From assembly GCA_037975125.1 (NCBI GenBank), contig CM075862.1:46465020-46529019 (forward strand): a stretch of DNA of 64,000 bases, in the 5' to 3' direction. This document shows, one piece after another, positions 23,575 through 35,509 of the stretch; the first letter of the stretch is position 1, and each line of letters starts with the position of its first letter. The translations under genes and the position numbers were made by a program. Origin of the DNA: Latrodectus hesperus (Eukaryota; Arthropoda; Arachnida; Araneae; Theridiidae). A model generated the notes under the pieces. The model was not told where the DNA came from and did no database searches. It was given only the letters and a program-made list of their open reading frames with translations.

Positions 23575-23670
23575 TAGATGATGGTTATGGTTCGGAATCT
23601 ATTTTTGAACAGTACGTCTTAATATAATTAACCACTGCAAGCAAAAATATTACCACTGAGCGACAAACAA
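23575..23670 (+). mobile_element. SINE-B copy 3, 3' half only
   Basis: Words such as ggttcggaatctatttttgaac and ccactgagcgacaaac align in order with the second half of SINE-B copy 1 (ggttaggaatccactttaaaac and ccgttgagcgacaatg). The tRNA-like head is missing. Confidence 0.5.
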
Positions 23671-23674
23671 TTTA

Positions 23675-26265
23675 TGGAAAATCTTATAAATGTATATAAA
23701 ATATGTTTGAATTCATAAATATATAAAAAGAAAACAAGAATGTTAAATAGGAAGTCATACACTAGGCATAAAGATAACTATGGTAAAAAAGTTGATAAAA
23801 TATATTTAAATTTTCTTAATGTGATACAATGGTATTTAGTTACATTTATACGAATCCATTAATATTGAAAATATAAAACATTCAATAAAAAACATATTTT
23901 AATATTGATTTAAAACACTATTAAAACATTTATCATGCAGAAATTTTAAATCATCGAGTTCATTTTAATAGAAAATAATTCATTAGAAACAGTTGAAAGT
24001 GATTTTGAGACAAGTTAAATTTTTATCGAAACATGTGCAAAATCTGAAAATTTCTTTATTTTTATAATTCATAGCGCATTAAAATTTGAGAAGCAACATT
24101 TTCTTCACGCGTCTAAGACTATATTTAGAATGTTAAAATCAATACTATTATTATATTTTCACGAGTCAGCTAATCCTGACGAATAAATTTAATAACGTTA
24201 GAAATATTTTTATTTGTGACACCTGCCTTTGTCTTAGAGTGTCCCAAAAGAGCGGAATAAAGTAAAATTAAAAATATATTTGAAATTGAAAGTTATTTTC
24301 GCGAAATATATATTTTTGGAGCGTTAAAGTAATCTTTAAATTCTATTAAATCGCGTTAAAGTGCGCTTACCTGATTAAGTTCATTATTTTTATAAAAAAG
24401 GTGATGTATTTCATAAAATGCTTTTTTTTTGCCAATGTATTTTTCTTTTACAGATTATAGGTGATGCTGGAAAGGACAGAAGATATTTATTTTAAAAGCA
24501 TGAAAAATTTTATAATTGTTACTTTTTATGAATATTTGAAACATTCAAGTTCTTTATGTTTAAATGTTATACACGGGTTTATCGTATGTATATTTATAGC
24601 TGTATTTCTTTTAAAAATGCATTCATAAGAAATTTAAAAAATAATAATAAAACTTAATCAGGAAAAATGCTGTTTTAGTTTTTATTATAAGATGCATGCA
24701 TTATAGTTTTGAGATTATCTGTTCTTATAGTTTCAAATCCAACGAATGACAATAAATACATTCATGTGCTATAACATCGCCTTTGTGGGGCGCTCATCAA
24801 AATGAAGGTTCGTGAGTTCGATTAATACTAGAGATACAACTCAATATTCAGCATGCATTAGTGCTTACTCATGCATGCAGAAAACTGGGTGCATGGTGCA
24901 TTCATGCACGTGAGTGGATTGGGATTTCTAACACAATGCATGAATAATCTCATTAGATATAAAAAGTCCTCGAAAAATGTGGTGTACTTACGTAGATTTT
25001 AACAGCTATGCCATTTGTTGCTAGTGGCTTAATTTATTATCCTCAGTATATATTAGTATGACAAGAACAATTTTCTTGCAAGAACGTATTTGGAAAACGT
25101 TGTAAAAGATTTAAAATTTCACTGGCAAAATAACCATCATTTATTGAAATGTGGTTTATATTATGATTTCCATGGCGTAAGCAAAGAGGAGTATAGTTTT
25201 TGTTTATTATATATTATGCAGCACACTGAACAGAAAACTGTTTTCACTTACAGAACATAAGAAACACGAATTATTTTACGTGCTCTAGACGACAATAATG
25301 AACATTGCAGATATTTGGTAGTCTCAGATGTATAGCACTACTTTCAAGCAAGAATCCGATATTAACCAAAAAAATCATATGTACTGTACATAAACATAAG
25401 CATATTAAAATTTTAAATTAAGGTAACCTTTTGTTCCATAAGATTTATTAGACATGATGATTATCAGCAGCTCATAAAACAATATTAAGGCAAGCTTAAG
25501 ATTTTGTATGTTACCATGGTGTTGTATTTTGTCTTCTGAATATAAAAGACACTTTTGATCAATTTTTCAAAAAGGAATTGAGACCTACAAAACATTTTAC
25601 ATTTCTATTTTAGTCGTTCAATTGTCCTTCAATTGATCGATGATTAAGATTACATCGAGAAATATTGCATTCAAAAACTTATATGCGATATTTTACCAGA
25701 ATTTATAATAGTTTATAAATGTGAATGAATTATAAGTAAAGTTGCAACGTGACTTTTGACCAATGTGATATCATACAGAACATAATTGTCAATTTTTATT
25801 GCCATAATATTGATTTTTACATTTTCTCACATTATTGCGAGGGCTAATCAAACATCAAAGCAAGTAAAGTAAGCCCCAGTGCTTTAAATAATAAAATGTA
25901 TAGATTTAGTTCTTGAGAACCAATTCAAAACAAAGATTGTCAAAAGTTGGCATAAGTCCAATGAAAATGCAATGAACTGTAGTGATGATTTTATATTCAG
26001 ATAACGATCAAGTTCTTGTTTAAAATTTTGTTATCAAATCTTTATTTATTTTCTTTTTTTATATGAGGAATATACTACTGCATCACTATAATATTTCTAA
26101 GACATCCCGTACATTTCGGTTTTTAATAACGACATTGAGAAAAACTATCGAAGAAGTTAAAATTTTCACGCTTCTAAAGTAAAATAAAACATTTTCCAAT
26201 TTTCCTTTGCAAAAATAATTAGCATTAATCTTTAAAAAGATTTTAATATGTTAAATAATACTCTT
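23675..26265. other. Non-coding AT-rich DNA
   Basis: No gene is supported. A weak tRNA-SINE head (ggcgctcatcaaaatgaagg, then gagttcgatta) lies at about 24790-24835 and may be an old SINE remnant. The rest holds nothing recognisable. Confidence 0.5.
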
Positions 26266-26271
26266 GAAATT

Positions 26272-26340
26272 TTGTAGCTCAGTAGATAATAAATTTCTGC
26301 TTTTAATCAGTGAAGAATCTAAACCAAGATCAATTTCAAG
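26272..26340 (+). repeat. tRNA-Lys-like remnant (pseudogene or SINE head)
   Basis: The string tagctcagtag matches a tRNA D-arm/box A. It is followed 15-20 bases later by cttttaatc, which resembles a Lys (TTT) anticodon loop. Box B is poorly preserved (gaatctaaaccaag) and the stems do not pair well, so it is not a working tRNA gene. Confidence 0.35.
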
Positions 26341-26344
26341 TTAT

Positions 26345-27628
26345 CGGCATTATTAAAGCTTTTATTATTTAAAATGTCTGACAAACTAAGAAACAATTGA
26401 TAATCTGGTTGCTCAACATAAATTGTATAAGGATAGTAATTTAGTTTCATAACGAAGCTGTAATATTTTCGAACATGCCACTAAAGAAATATGATCTTTC
26501 GCACTTGCTGTTAGAAGAAGATATATTGATTGGACAAGTCTAGGCTTTTACCATTGATTGCCTTCCCATTTGATTTATTCAGACCACATGAAAATACACA
26601 ATACTGTGTTAACTACTTTGAATAGCACCATCTAATTAACGGCACATTTACATAAAGAACGTAAGCGTTCCGTCAATTCGGTTTTTAAGTTCTCTGTTTT
26701 ATAAAAAACATACGATCAGTTGCTGATATTGTTCCGGGATGAAAAGATTATCAAGTTTAAGCAGCAGAACGCGACAAATTTAGAAAATGTTTGGTATTTG
26801 CGATTTTCTTTTTTGTTGTCGTGTTTATTTTTTCATGTGTTGTGTTAAATAAAATTGTTTCACATCTAGTTTCACTACAATACTTTTGTGATCTTTCTAG
26901 TCATCAATTTTATCTTTTTTATGGTGTAATTCAGTTTTAGTTACTACTGGTTCTTGGTATTTCATTTTTGAATTGATGTTACTATAGATGGTTAATCTTT
27001 CACCACAAGGTATACAGTTTCTTTCAGAAAATTAGATCAGCTAAGTTTACAATAACAAATCTTTAATCACAGAATTAATACATTTGGGATTCAAATCTTA
27101 ATGAATCCTACTTATGTCTAATGGATTTTCAGTTACTGTCTACAAAGACATTTAATGCTTTAGATTTTTCTCCAGCAATTTTATGATGTTATGATTCTAT
27201 TATAAATTTCATTTTATTATCATTCCCCTTAGAATGCTGATTATTGTAAAATAATGCATCTCTGGAAAAAAACTTTTTTAATCCAGTTCACAAAATGATC
27301 CAGTTCTGATCATGTGTTCTGCTAAGTAATTAGTACCATTTTGCGAACTCTTTCTTATGGAAATAAAAACTCATCAATAAAAATGTTGAAAATGTATTAC
27401 AATCCATACTAAAATTTACCATAAACAAAAAACAGTCTCTCTCAACAATAACATAAAATTACGCGATATTTCTTTACATAGTAGCTTATAAATGTCAACT
27501 GCAAATGAAATAAATTATAATATAAATAGAAAAACAATAAATAAGTACGCACAACGCTATCTATTTATGAAAACTTGAATAAATATTGCCTTCAGATTAT
27601 GTGATATTCAGACTTTTACCTATCCATT
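26345..27628. other. Non-coding AT-rich DNA
   Basis: No gene or repeat is recognised. Confidence 0.55.
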
Positions 27629-27810
27629 TACAGTTGGCAAAAAAAGTATTAGAACAATGAGAAATTTGTAGTTTTTAAGTTAACAAAATTAAGTAAATCG
27701 TACAATCAGTTTATAAATGATAACATTTTCTTAGAAAATTATAACTAGGTAAAAAATAAAATTTAAAAATAATTACAATATTATTAAAATAAAAATAACA
27801 AAATTTGGAT

Positions 27811-27831
27811 AGCAAAAAAAGTATTAGAACA
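27811..27831 (+). repeat. Inner direct repeat of left TIR (element 3)
   Basis: Matches the core of the outer left TIR at 27637-27656 except at its first base. Probably a second transposase binding site, by analogy with IR/DR elements. Confidence 0.85.
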
Positions 27832-27970
27832 GAAGCAGAAACATGCAAATTACAACGCTGGTGACGTCATTAAGCTTTCAAGGTTACTTTCAACCGTATC
27901 CAATGTCAAGAGCTCTTGTCTCATTCACTGCTAATTTGTAGAAATTCAGTTTACGTCGACTTTTCCTGTC

Positions 27971-29007
27971 GTGGCACCCAAAATAAAAGAGATTTCACTT
28001 GCGAAGAGAGAACAAATCTTTCACCTGCACAATAGTGGCAAAACATTTCGAGAAATTTCCAGTAAGTTGAATGTTTCACTTTGCGCAATTCACAACATTT
28101 TAAAAAAGAAAAAAGAAATTGGGGTTGTGGATAATAGGCCAAGATCAGGGAGACCAAGCAAGCTAACTGTTAGAGATAAACGACAAATGGTTAAAGATGC
28201 CCTACAGTATCCGACAGGAAGTGCAAGGATGTTGCCCGCAAATATTGAATCAATCTCAGGAAATGTTGTAACACCTCAAACAGTTAAAAATGTATAGCAT
28301 AATGCTGGTATAAAAGGAAGAAGGCCAAGGAAAAAGCGTTTTATTTCAGAAATCAATGGAAAGGAACGCCTAGAATTTGTCAAAATTTATAAAAATAAAT
28401 CATTAGATTTCTGGAAAAACGTTATTTTCTCCAACGAGAGTAAAGTTGAAATTTTCAAACCTAAACATGTGCTCACAGTTTGGAGAAGAAAAGGAGCTGC
28501 TTTTCAGGCACAAAATGTACAGAAAACTATAAAGCACAGAGGAGGGAATGTCATGGTCTAAGGCTGTATGGCTTAGAATGGAAATGGAAATCTCCGTTTC
28601 ATTGATAATAAAATGACAGCTTTGTCATATATTGAGGTGTTACGAGATAACTTGGAATATAGTGCAAAGAAATTAGCTTTAGGGAAGACATTCATTTTTC
28701 AACAAGACAAGACACCAAAGATACAACCAACAAAACCAAAGAATGGCTATTACATAATGCTCCCCGAAGATTGGTAACTCCCCCACAGTCCCCAGACCTG
28801 AATCCTATAGAACATTTGTGGCATCTATTAGATGAAAAAGTGAGAAAATTCCCAATTACAAGTAAAGCAAGCTTTGCAAGATGCATGGACCAGCATGTCA
28901 TCAAACGTGACCAAAGATTTGGTGGAATCTGTGCAAAGACGTCTGGATGCAATAATTTCAGCAAAAAAACTACATACCAAATATTAGTATCACGTTTGAA
29001 TTCTTAG
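27971..29007 (+). pseudogene. Tc1-like transposase (element 3), stops plus Asp-to-Asn change
   Basis: The frame opens at 27971 with GTG where family members have ATG (encoding APKIKEISLAKREQIFHLHN), a paired-like helix-turn-helix. RSGRPSKLT, the GRPR-like hinge, is at about 28145. A stop at 28296 ends the first frame. The catalytic core follows: VIFSNESKVEIF near 28424, where the first catalytic Asp (normally SDES) is Asn; two stops near 28559 and 28573; then FIFQQDKTPK (second Asp) near 28695. After a frameshift comes SPDLNPIEHLW (Glu) at 28792-28825, and the end at 29005-29007. Length matches a 345-residue family member. Catalysis would fail even without the stops. Confidence 0.9.
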
Positions 29008-29045
29008 TTATTTTATTTTATGTATGATTCAATATTGAAGTCCGA

Positions 29046-29065
29046 TGTTCTAATACTTTTTTTGC
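29046..29065 (-). repeat. Inner direct repeat of right TIR (element 3)
   Basis: tgttctaatactttttttgc repeats the right outer TIR core at 29219-29239 in the same orientation, completing the IR/DR arrangement. Confidence 0.85.
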
Positions 29066-29249
29066 AATGCAAATCTCCTTTTATTTTAATTTTTTAAATT
29101 CTATTGATTTTAAATATTTGTTTCTTACTCCATGAGTAATTATATAAAAGTATTACATAATATAAATACTATGTGACAAATATTTCATTTTATTACCATG
29201 ATAACTTAAAATTTACTACTGTTCTAATACTTTTTTTGCCTACTGTATG

Positions 29250-29568
29250 TCGTACTTAATTAAGTAGTCCTCAACAGATAACTACTCATGATCTAACAAC
29301 TCTCAACCATGTTTGTAAAGGTATCTTTTAGTTTAGTTCTCTATGGTCAAAAACTAAACTTCACTAGTAAGCAGAATCATCAAAGTTTGCTTTAATTTAA
29401 ATGTTAAGGAATTACCTAGGATGAATTCCCTACATGTTATGAATGTCTAAAGATTAATTTCTTTCCAAATGCAGCATGATTATCTTTGAATCACAACACG
29501 TTATTTTGACATTTCGATAATTTTACCTTATGATAATTTTGTATGATCGGAATCACGTACACACGCTA
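29250..29568. other. Non-coding DNA
   Basis: No gene or repeat is recognised. Confidence 0.5.
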
Positions 29569-29569
29569 A

Positions 29570-29865
29570 AGATGGATCTGGTTGATTAGGGCGTCGTTAC
29601 CGGAGGCTAGTGAGTTTGAATCATGGTTTCACCGAAGACTCGTCATGTTCGCTAAAAGATGCTTTGGCACGTTAAACATGTCATTTCACTTGGATGACGT
29701 GGTCACAATGTCCTCCAAGTGAAATGATACCTGTGGGGGTCTTCTACTTGGTCACTGCTTAAAAACCACTTAACTGTTTCTATTTAACTGATACATCTCA
29801 ACTCTGGGATAGGTAAAGGAAAGCATGTTGGTGCAACAGCAACACACACTTGAGAGACATATATT
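29570..29865 (+). mobile_element. SINE-C copy 1, tRNA-headed
   Basis: The head gttgattagggcgtcgttac, then gagtttgaatcatgg (box B-like), is followed by a body with the pair tcatttcacttggatgacg and gtcctccaagtgaaatga. These two words form an inverted pair around 29685-29728. The element is richer in G+C than its surroundings. Three diverged copies on the minus strand occur at 43665-43860, 45360-45500 and 56240-56586. Confidence 0.7.
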
Positions 29866-29869
29866 GGGG

Positions 29870-31920
29870 TTAATATTATCAGATTTATCTATCAACAAAA
29901 ATATAAAAAAAATATTTGACTTTACGAATATTTAAATAAATAAAATTAAATTGCGTTTAGTTTTAAAAATGTAATGAATCATCATAATGTTTTGAACTTT
30001 TTATTATTTTTCAATTATGCTAATAAAAAGTAAACATTGATGTTTGGTATATATTTAACTAAAAATGTAGAAAATACTTATTTCTAAAAAAAAAAAAAAA
30101 TTAACTTTTTTGAAATATAAACTGAAAAGTTAAAAAGTTTACATTATATTATCCTAAATTTTATTTATATATTAAAAGAATGATATATTTATAATAGTTA
30201 TTAAGAAAAAACGACAATACTAACAGATTACTAAAATTATAGCACTGACGTTTTACGCATACTTTGATAATTAAAGTATTTATTTTTTGAAAAAAATCGT
30301 TTATTCTGATGTTAGAGCGTGGTAATACTGATATAACAAAATATCAGTTAATTAGATATTAGTTTTTGCAATAAAAAGAAATTTTTAATATTATTCTCTT
30401 GTGAGGATTGTTTTTAAGGTATGTGGTATGTTAATTTTTTATCGTAAGAGAGTTATTCAACTGATTAAATGCATCATAATTACAAAACAATCGACAATAG
30501 TAAATAAATAAAAACATTTCTAAATGCACAAATAAACTTTCGCATCCATTTTTTAAACTGTATTTAGGAAAAAATAAAAAACAATCCTTTTCATGACATC
30601 ACAAAGAATTTTTAATAAAAGTGGGTTTGTCTCAAAGGAACTGAAGTAAGTAAAAAAAAAATTATTTCAAAAGGTATTTAAAAGGATTAGTTGAAACCAA
30701 AAAAATAAAGGAAGAATTTAAAATAAAAATGATTTTAATTTTAAAAAATGAAAAATAGTTTAAATGGGATTCACTAATTAAAATGATGCATTGTTTGTAA
30801 TACACTTTTTAGATTAATATATTAATAATAATAATGATGAATTTTTCTTTTCAAATCACATGATAATACGAATTCTTGGTTTATCAATATCGCAAAATAA
30901 ATGGAAAATAATTTTATAATCGTAAACGAAAGATCAACTTAATCATTAAAATCCTTAAGTTACAGAGCAAATTTATTTATTTATAAATTCTATTGAAGAT
31001 AATAGGAGAATTTATTCAGAAATATATTGATTATATTTATAATATTTATGATACTTTCTTAAATATAAATTATCATAACAATTTATTAATATTCTTATTA
31101 TAGAATAATTATATTTTAAATAATTAATCAAGTGCATTATCATAGTACACAATATAGCTTATCATAATACTTACAGTTGAACTTTATCATAATATTCAAT
31201 GATATTTTGATATTTTCTATTATAATAATTAATGATTTTTGTGCTTAAAAGTAAAATTGAATTGTATGCTTAGCAAAGTTATGACACAACGATATTGGTT
31301 TATTATAAATGAATGTTTATTAAAAATCGGTTTCAATGAAAAATTATGAAATTCATAAATTCTTAGAATGTTTTAATTTTTATACGTTAAAAAAAGTTGG
31401 TTAATTTGTTTGAACGCTCTAATTGTCTTTTTCGTCTTATTTATAGGATTTGTATTTCGAAAAACGTCTTCCTTTACAGCTTTCCCTTCGAAATTTGAAT
31501 AGGTTAAGGATGGTACAACTTGATTTTATTTTTTGTAATTAGTATTATGCCTTTTATTAACATTTTTATCAGTTTTATGTGGTGATTTTCCACTACATAC
31601 TGAATTAAAAAAGTAGGACATTAGAAATTTTTAAAAAAAGAAGAGAATTTTAATACGAAATAATTTTATTGCAGCACTTATAAAATCTTATTTACAATCA
31701 GATAACTGTAACTGTAATATGAAATAAAAAAAACTTCTTTATTATAGTTATAAATTTAGTTTTTACCACATCGTACTAAGCTAAAGAATTAAGGACAGTT
31801 CTAAATAATGAAAATAAAGTCTTGTTAATAAGAAATTCTTCTGTCATTTGTTTTAATTACTTTAAAAACTTTCTTTTGTATTGAATCATATAAATCTTGA
31901 AATCCGGTTTGACAAAAATT
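29870..31920. other. Very AT-rich non-coding DNA
   Basis: No gene or repeat family is recognised. A 14-base poly-A run is at about 30089-30102. Stretches such as 31020-31260 are almost pure A/T. Confidence 0.6.
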
Positions 31921-31924
31921 GCCT

Positions 31925-32290
31925 CAAACACAATTCAAAGCTTCTCGAAATTCGATCAAAGATTCATATTACTTGCCCCCGGTGTAAAAAAGCCGAACTA
32001 ACCATATATTTTCAGCAATATTGAGGTCTGGACTTTCAGCAGATCATGCAAAAACACAAACATTATATTTGCGTTTTATAAAATTCTTAAGATTTTCCTT
32101 TGATCATGTGATGTCAATTTTTTGAATATGCCAGCCTTGCTTTCCTTTGGATTTTTCAAGACGTTAAAAACAGCGTTTGGACTGATGTGTATAAGGTTCC
32201 TTTAATTTTCTCCTACACTTTTACCAGCATCTTTATATACCACATTATGGCGTTTGTGAAAATCACTTAGGCATTATAACTGTGTAAGAA
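31925..32290 (-). pseudogene. Tc1-like transposase (element 4), internally deleted
   Basis: On the minus strand, the N-terminal helix-turn-helix is readable from about 32245 (YKDAGKSVGEN, then SPNAVFNVLKNPKESKAGIF, then LTSHDQRKIL at about 32100). It joins directly to a C-terminal part with SPDLN and AENIW at about 32035-31995, across frameshifts. The central catalytic region with the first and second Asp is missing, so this is a deletion derivative of a different Tc1 family from the others here. TIRs were not identified. Confidence 0.65.
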
Positions 32291-32299
32291 TTCAAAAGA

Positions 32300-32785
32300 A
32301 TTTTTTAACAAAATATATTTTTTGAAAAAAAAAACTGCTTCAAAACTAATGTTTTAACATAATAAACTGCTACACATTCAAATATGAGAATATTTCTGCA
32401 GGTTTCCTACAACTTCCTTGGATCTTGGATCTAATATGTTTTACGAAGTGTCGGCCTGCATAGCAGGCACTTTACTTCTTCATCTGTAGTAGCTCCAAGA
32501 GGAGAAAAAACATGTCTTTACTCACGGAGAGCGCTAGCCTGACTGCGTGACAACTTAGTTGTCCAATAAAACTTTGGAAGCTTCGTACATTAACATTATT
32601 TACATTCTCGATAATTTAGATACAGATTTCATGATATTCATGACACATTAAAATATGAGTTGAAAGGAAAGATTCACACCCAGGTTTGATTCTAGCCATT
32701 TTTCTCAGGTTAAGAAATTTCCTAACATCTTTTCAAAAAATGAGTTTGAAATCTTTCTGATTCTCCATTCAAGTTATAAAATAAC
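32300..32785. other. Non-coding DNA
   Basis: No gene or repeat is recognised. Confidence 0.5.
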
Positions 32786-32786
32786 A

Positions 32787-34051
32787 CCAGGGTTACTCTG
32801 AAAATTTTGGAGATACGCGTAGACGAGAATTTACAAAATAAAAATAACGGTTTAATTTTAAAGTACAAAGTATTTTAATACAGAAGACGATTTTTTACTG
32901 ACTTACTTCAACTTATTTAGCGTGGAATAAATTTTAAACAGAAGAGAAAATGGAGTTGACACGAGAACATTTTCGCGCTATGATTTTCTATGATTTCAAA
33001 GCAGGATTAAATCAAGAAGAATGCGTTCAACAGTTGCAATTAGCATTTGGTGATGGATCTACAGCTCGTACTACTGTATTCAGAAGATTTAAAGAATTTA
33101 GAAGAGATCGCAATTTTCCTCAGGATGAAGAACACACAGGAAGGCGCCGTCGGCAGTAATCCCGGATAATGTGTCTGCCATACGAAAAATTTTAATGAAT
33201 GATAATCGCTGTACCTATCAAATGATACAGAATGAACTTAACATTGGATCTGCAGCCATACACAAAATCATTCATGAAGAATTACATATGAAAAAGTAGT
33301 TTGCCGTTGGGTTCCCCATAATCTAACTGAGCATCAAAAAGAGGAGCGTGTCAGAATCAGTAAAGAAACTCTTAATATGCTGAATCATGGTAGCCACCGC
33401 ATCATTTCTAAAATTGTAACAGGTGATGAAACGTACAAACCATTTTTTGACGTTTTAACAAGTTAAGAAAGCAAAGTATGGGTCTTTGAAGGTGATCCCA
33501 CGCCAACAATGGTGAAAAAACAACGTGCACTTAAAAAAGTGATGTATGCCGTTTTCTTCAGAAGTACGGGATTGGTCAAAACCATCAAGTTGGAAGGACA
33601 GAACACAATAACAGCAAACTGGTATACCACTAAATGTCTTCCAGAAATTGTACAAGAACTGAATGTTAGGGGACTAATTCTTCACCATGACAATACATCT
33701 TCACATACAGCTGGGCGGATTAACAGCTGAGTTTTTTAAACAAAAACAAATTAAAGTGATCGAACATCCGCTGTATTCACCTGATCTAGCTATGTGGGAA
33801 TTTTGGTTATTCTTTAATCTAAAAGAACTTAAGTGGACGTCGTTTTCATTCAGAAGAGATTGATGTGGCTATAAATGCATTTTTTTCCATCTATTCGAAG
33901 AAATAAATGGCTTGAGGCATTTAATCTGTGGAAAATTCGGCTACAAAATTGCATTGATGCTGGAGGAGAGTACTTTGAACACACCTAAAATTTTGTAAGT
34001 ATAACTTTAAAAACCTAGTTGTATCTCAAAAATTTCAGAGTGACCCTCGTA
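32787..34051 (+). mobile_element. Mariner family M, copy 1
   Basis: The left end (ccagggttactctgaaaatt) and the reverse complement of the right end (cgagggtcactctgaaattt) match as imperfect TIRs of about 28 bp. The interior aligns almost base for base with copy 2 at 53016-54307. The left flanking TA is not clear here. Confidence 0.88.
32950..33988 (+). pseudogene. Mariner transposase (family M, copy 1), broken
   Basis: The ATG at 32950 begins MELTREHFRAMIFYDFKAGL, the N-terminal HTH of this mariner group (often annotated as SETMAR-like in arthropod genomes). A frameshift at about 33150, where copy 2 reads GRPPPAV, ends the first frame at residue 69. The core includes GDETYKPFFDV (first Asp) near 33425 with a stop soon after, LHHDNTSSHTAG (second Asp) near 33682, and YSPDLAMWEFWLF near 33775-33810, where the third catalytic Asp of the DD34D triad is replaced by Glu; copy 2 has CDFWLF. 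The end is YFEHT and a stop at 33986-33988. Non-functional. Confidence 0.88.
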
Positions 34052-34054
34052 TTA

Positions 34055-34880
34055 AGCGATGTGAGTGTGACTTAATATCTCTGAAAAGTTTTATTATAAA
34101 AGAATGTGATGGGAACTTTATAAATGCCCTAAAAGGCTATTAACTGTTATGCTATTTGCTGCATTCTGTTAATCATATGAAGACAACAGCATTTCAATTT
34201 CGTTTCCTTTATACGGTTCTGTTTTTCAAATTCATTAAATAATTTGACATGATTATTATTTAAAATAATGAAATGGAAACAAAACAGCACAGAGATTTTT
34301 ATATAAACAAATGCATATTAATATACTGTCAACAAAACGAGAATATAGGAATTTTCTTAACGGAAACTATTTACTTGGTGAAGGACTGGAGAAACACTCA
34401 AATCTCATTTTGACAAAGTTTGCTACAAATTGACAATAGAGTATAGGTTTTTTCGGTTATATATTAAAAAGTTGTGAGATAAATATCATCTACATTGCAT
34501 CAGAGTTTGGTTTAATCTCAATCGGAATAATGAGCAATTGAAACTTGATTGTTTAGATAGAAAAATTTGTATATTTCCTTGAAAAATAAATAAAAATCAT
34601 AAAATTGTGTTTAGTGACACATAATTCAAATCATTTTACTGTTTTTGGTGTTGTTACATTTGAGCTAATATTGTTATATACATAATGCACGTGGCCTGCT
34701 TTCTATGGTGTTTTTAGAATTCTCTGTATTCTGCCTAATCGTATTTTCATTTTAGATAATATGGAATATTAATAAATGAAAAAGAATAGTATCAAAGAAA
34801 CCATTTACGTAAATTATTAAATTTTAGTTGCGCAAACTATTTAATGTATTCATTTTTTAAATGAAGGAATGCATATAACG
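34055..34880. other. Non-coding AT-rich DNA
   Basis: No gene or repeat is recognised. Confidence 0.55.
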
Positions 34881-34889
34881 CTTAAAACT

Positions 34890-35500
34890 AGCACCAAGCC
34901 AAGTCAGAGGCCAAGTGGGTTTGCAAATACTCGGAAAGCCAAAAAGTATATCCCTAAAACGAGCAGTTCACATTCACTAGTTGTCAATATCTAAGTCAAT
35001 AAAGCTGCTGACATATTGGCCTAATTTGTTAGGTACATGGACCTCTTCTGGTGTTTACTTTACATGTTGGCCTAAAGGGGCTCCATAGAGACATTGATTG
35101 ATTCTGACTCATTCACTTTCCATGATTTTTTTTTCTGTATGGAAAGGCAAATGCAGTCAAATATGGGTTTATCTTCCTGCTTTCCAATGGTATTGTAGAA
35201 AGCACTCTGGCAGAGTTCTTGAACTCGAGGGGTCTTGACAAGATGTCACAGCAATTTTAAGACTAAACAGTGGTCATCTTAAAGGATTAACTTTTATCTC
35301 TGGTTGCGAAGTTTTTCCAACCTGCAACAAGTGTCATCGAAAATCTGTTTCTCCGGAGCATGTCCTGAACAGCCTGGGTCTATGTTTAGAGGGCGTAATA
35401 CCATCTCCACTTCTAGTGATTGACTTAACTAGAATGCATGGACCAGATCTAGCTGTTGCTAGATCAGGAAATATTAGCAACAACAACAAACAACATGAAA
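34890..35500 (+). pseudogene. Second LINE family, RNase H and C-terminal end, decayed
   Basis: At 34975-35025 the plus strand reads VNI, stop, VNKAADILA, matching the 'SHVGI.GNE.AD.LA' end of a LINE RNase H. At 35265-35450 it reads GHLKGLTFISGCEVFPTCNK, then CHRKSVSPEHVLNSLGLCLE and SPLLVIDLTRMHGPDLA, the C-terminal segment (C..C ... H....C variant) of a Jockey-like ORF2. Stops and shifts occur throughout. The sequence ends in a short (AAC)n tail at about 35479-35497, marking the LINE 3' end. It differs from the remnants at 9330-10030 and 22115-22907. Confidence 0.7.
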
Positions 35501-35509
35501 CCTTAACAT

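Larger units (their letters stand above)
27631..29245 (+). mobile_element. Tc1-like element 3 with double (IR/DR-like) terminal repeats
   Basis: The element is 1615 bp, flanked by TA (27629-27630 and 29246-29247). The outer TIR cagttggcaaaaaaagtatt matches the reverse complement of the right end with one mismatch over 26 bp. A second copy of the core word gcaaaaaaagtattagaaca lies about 180 bp inside each end (27811-27831 and 29046-29065), in the same orientation as the outer copy on its side. This is the IR/DR layout known from some Tc1-like elements, where two transposase sites per end are used. Confidence 0.92.
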
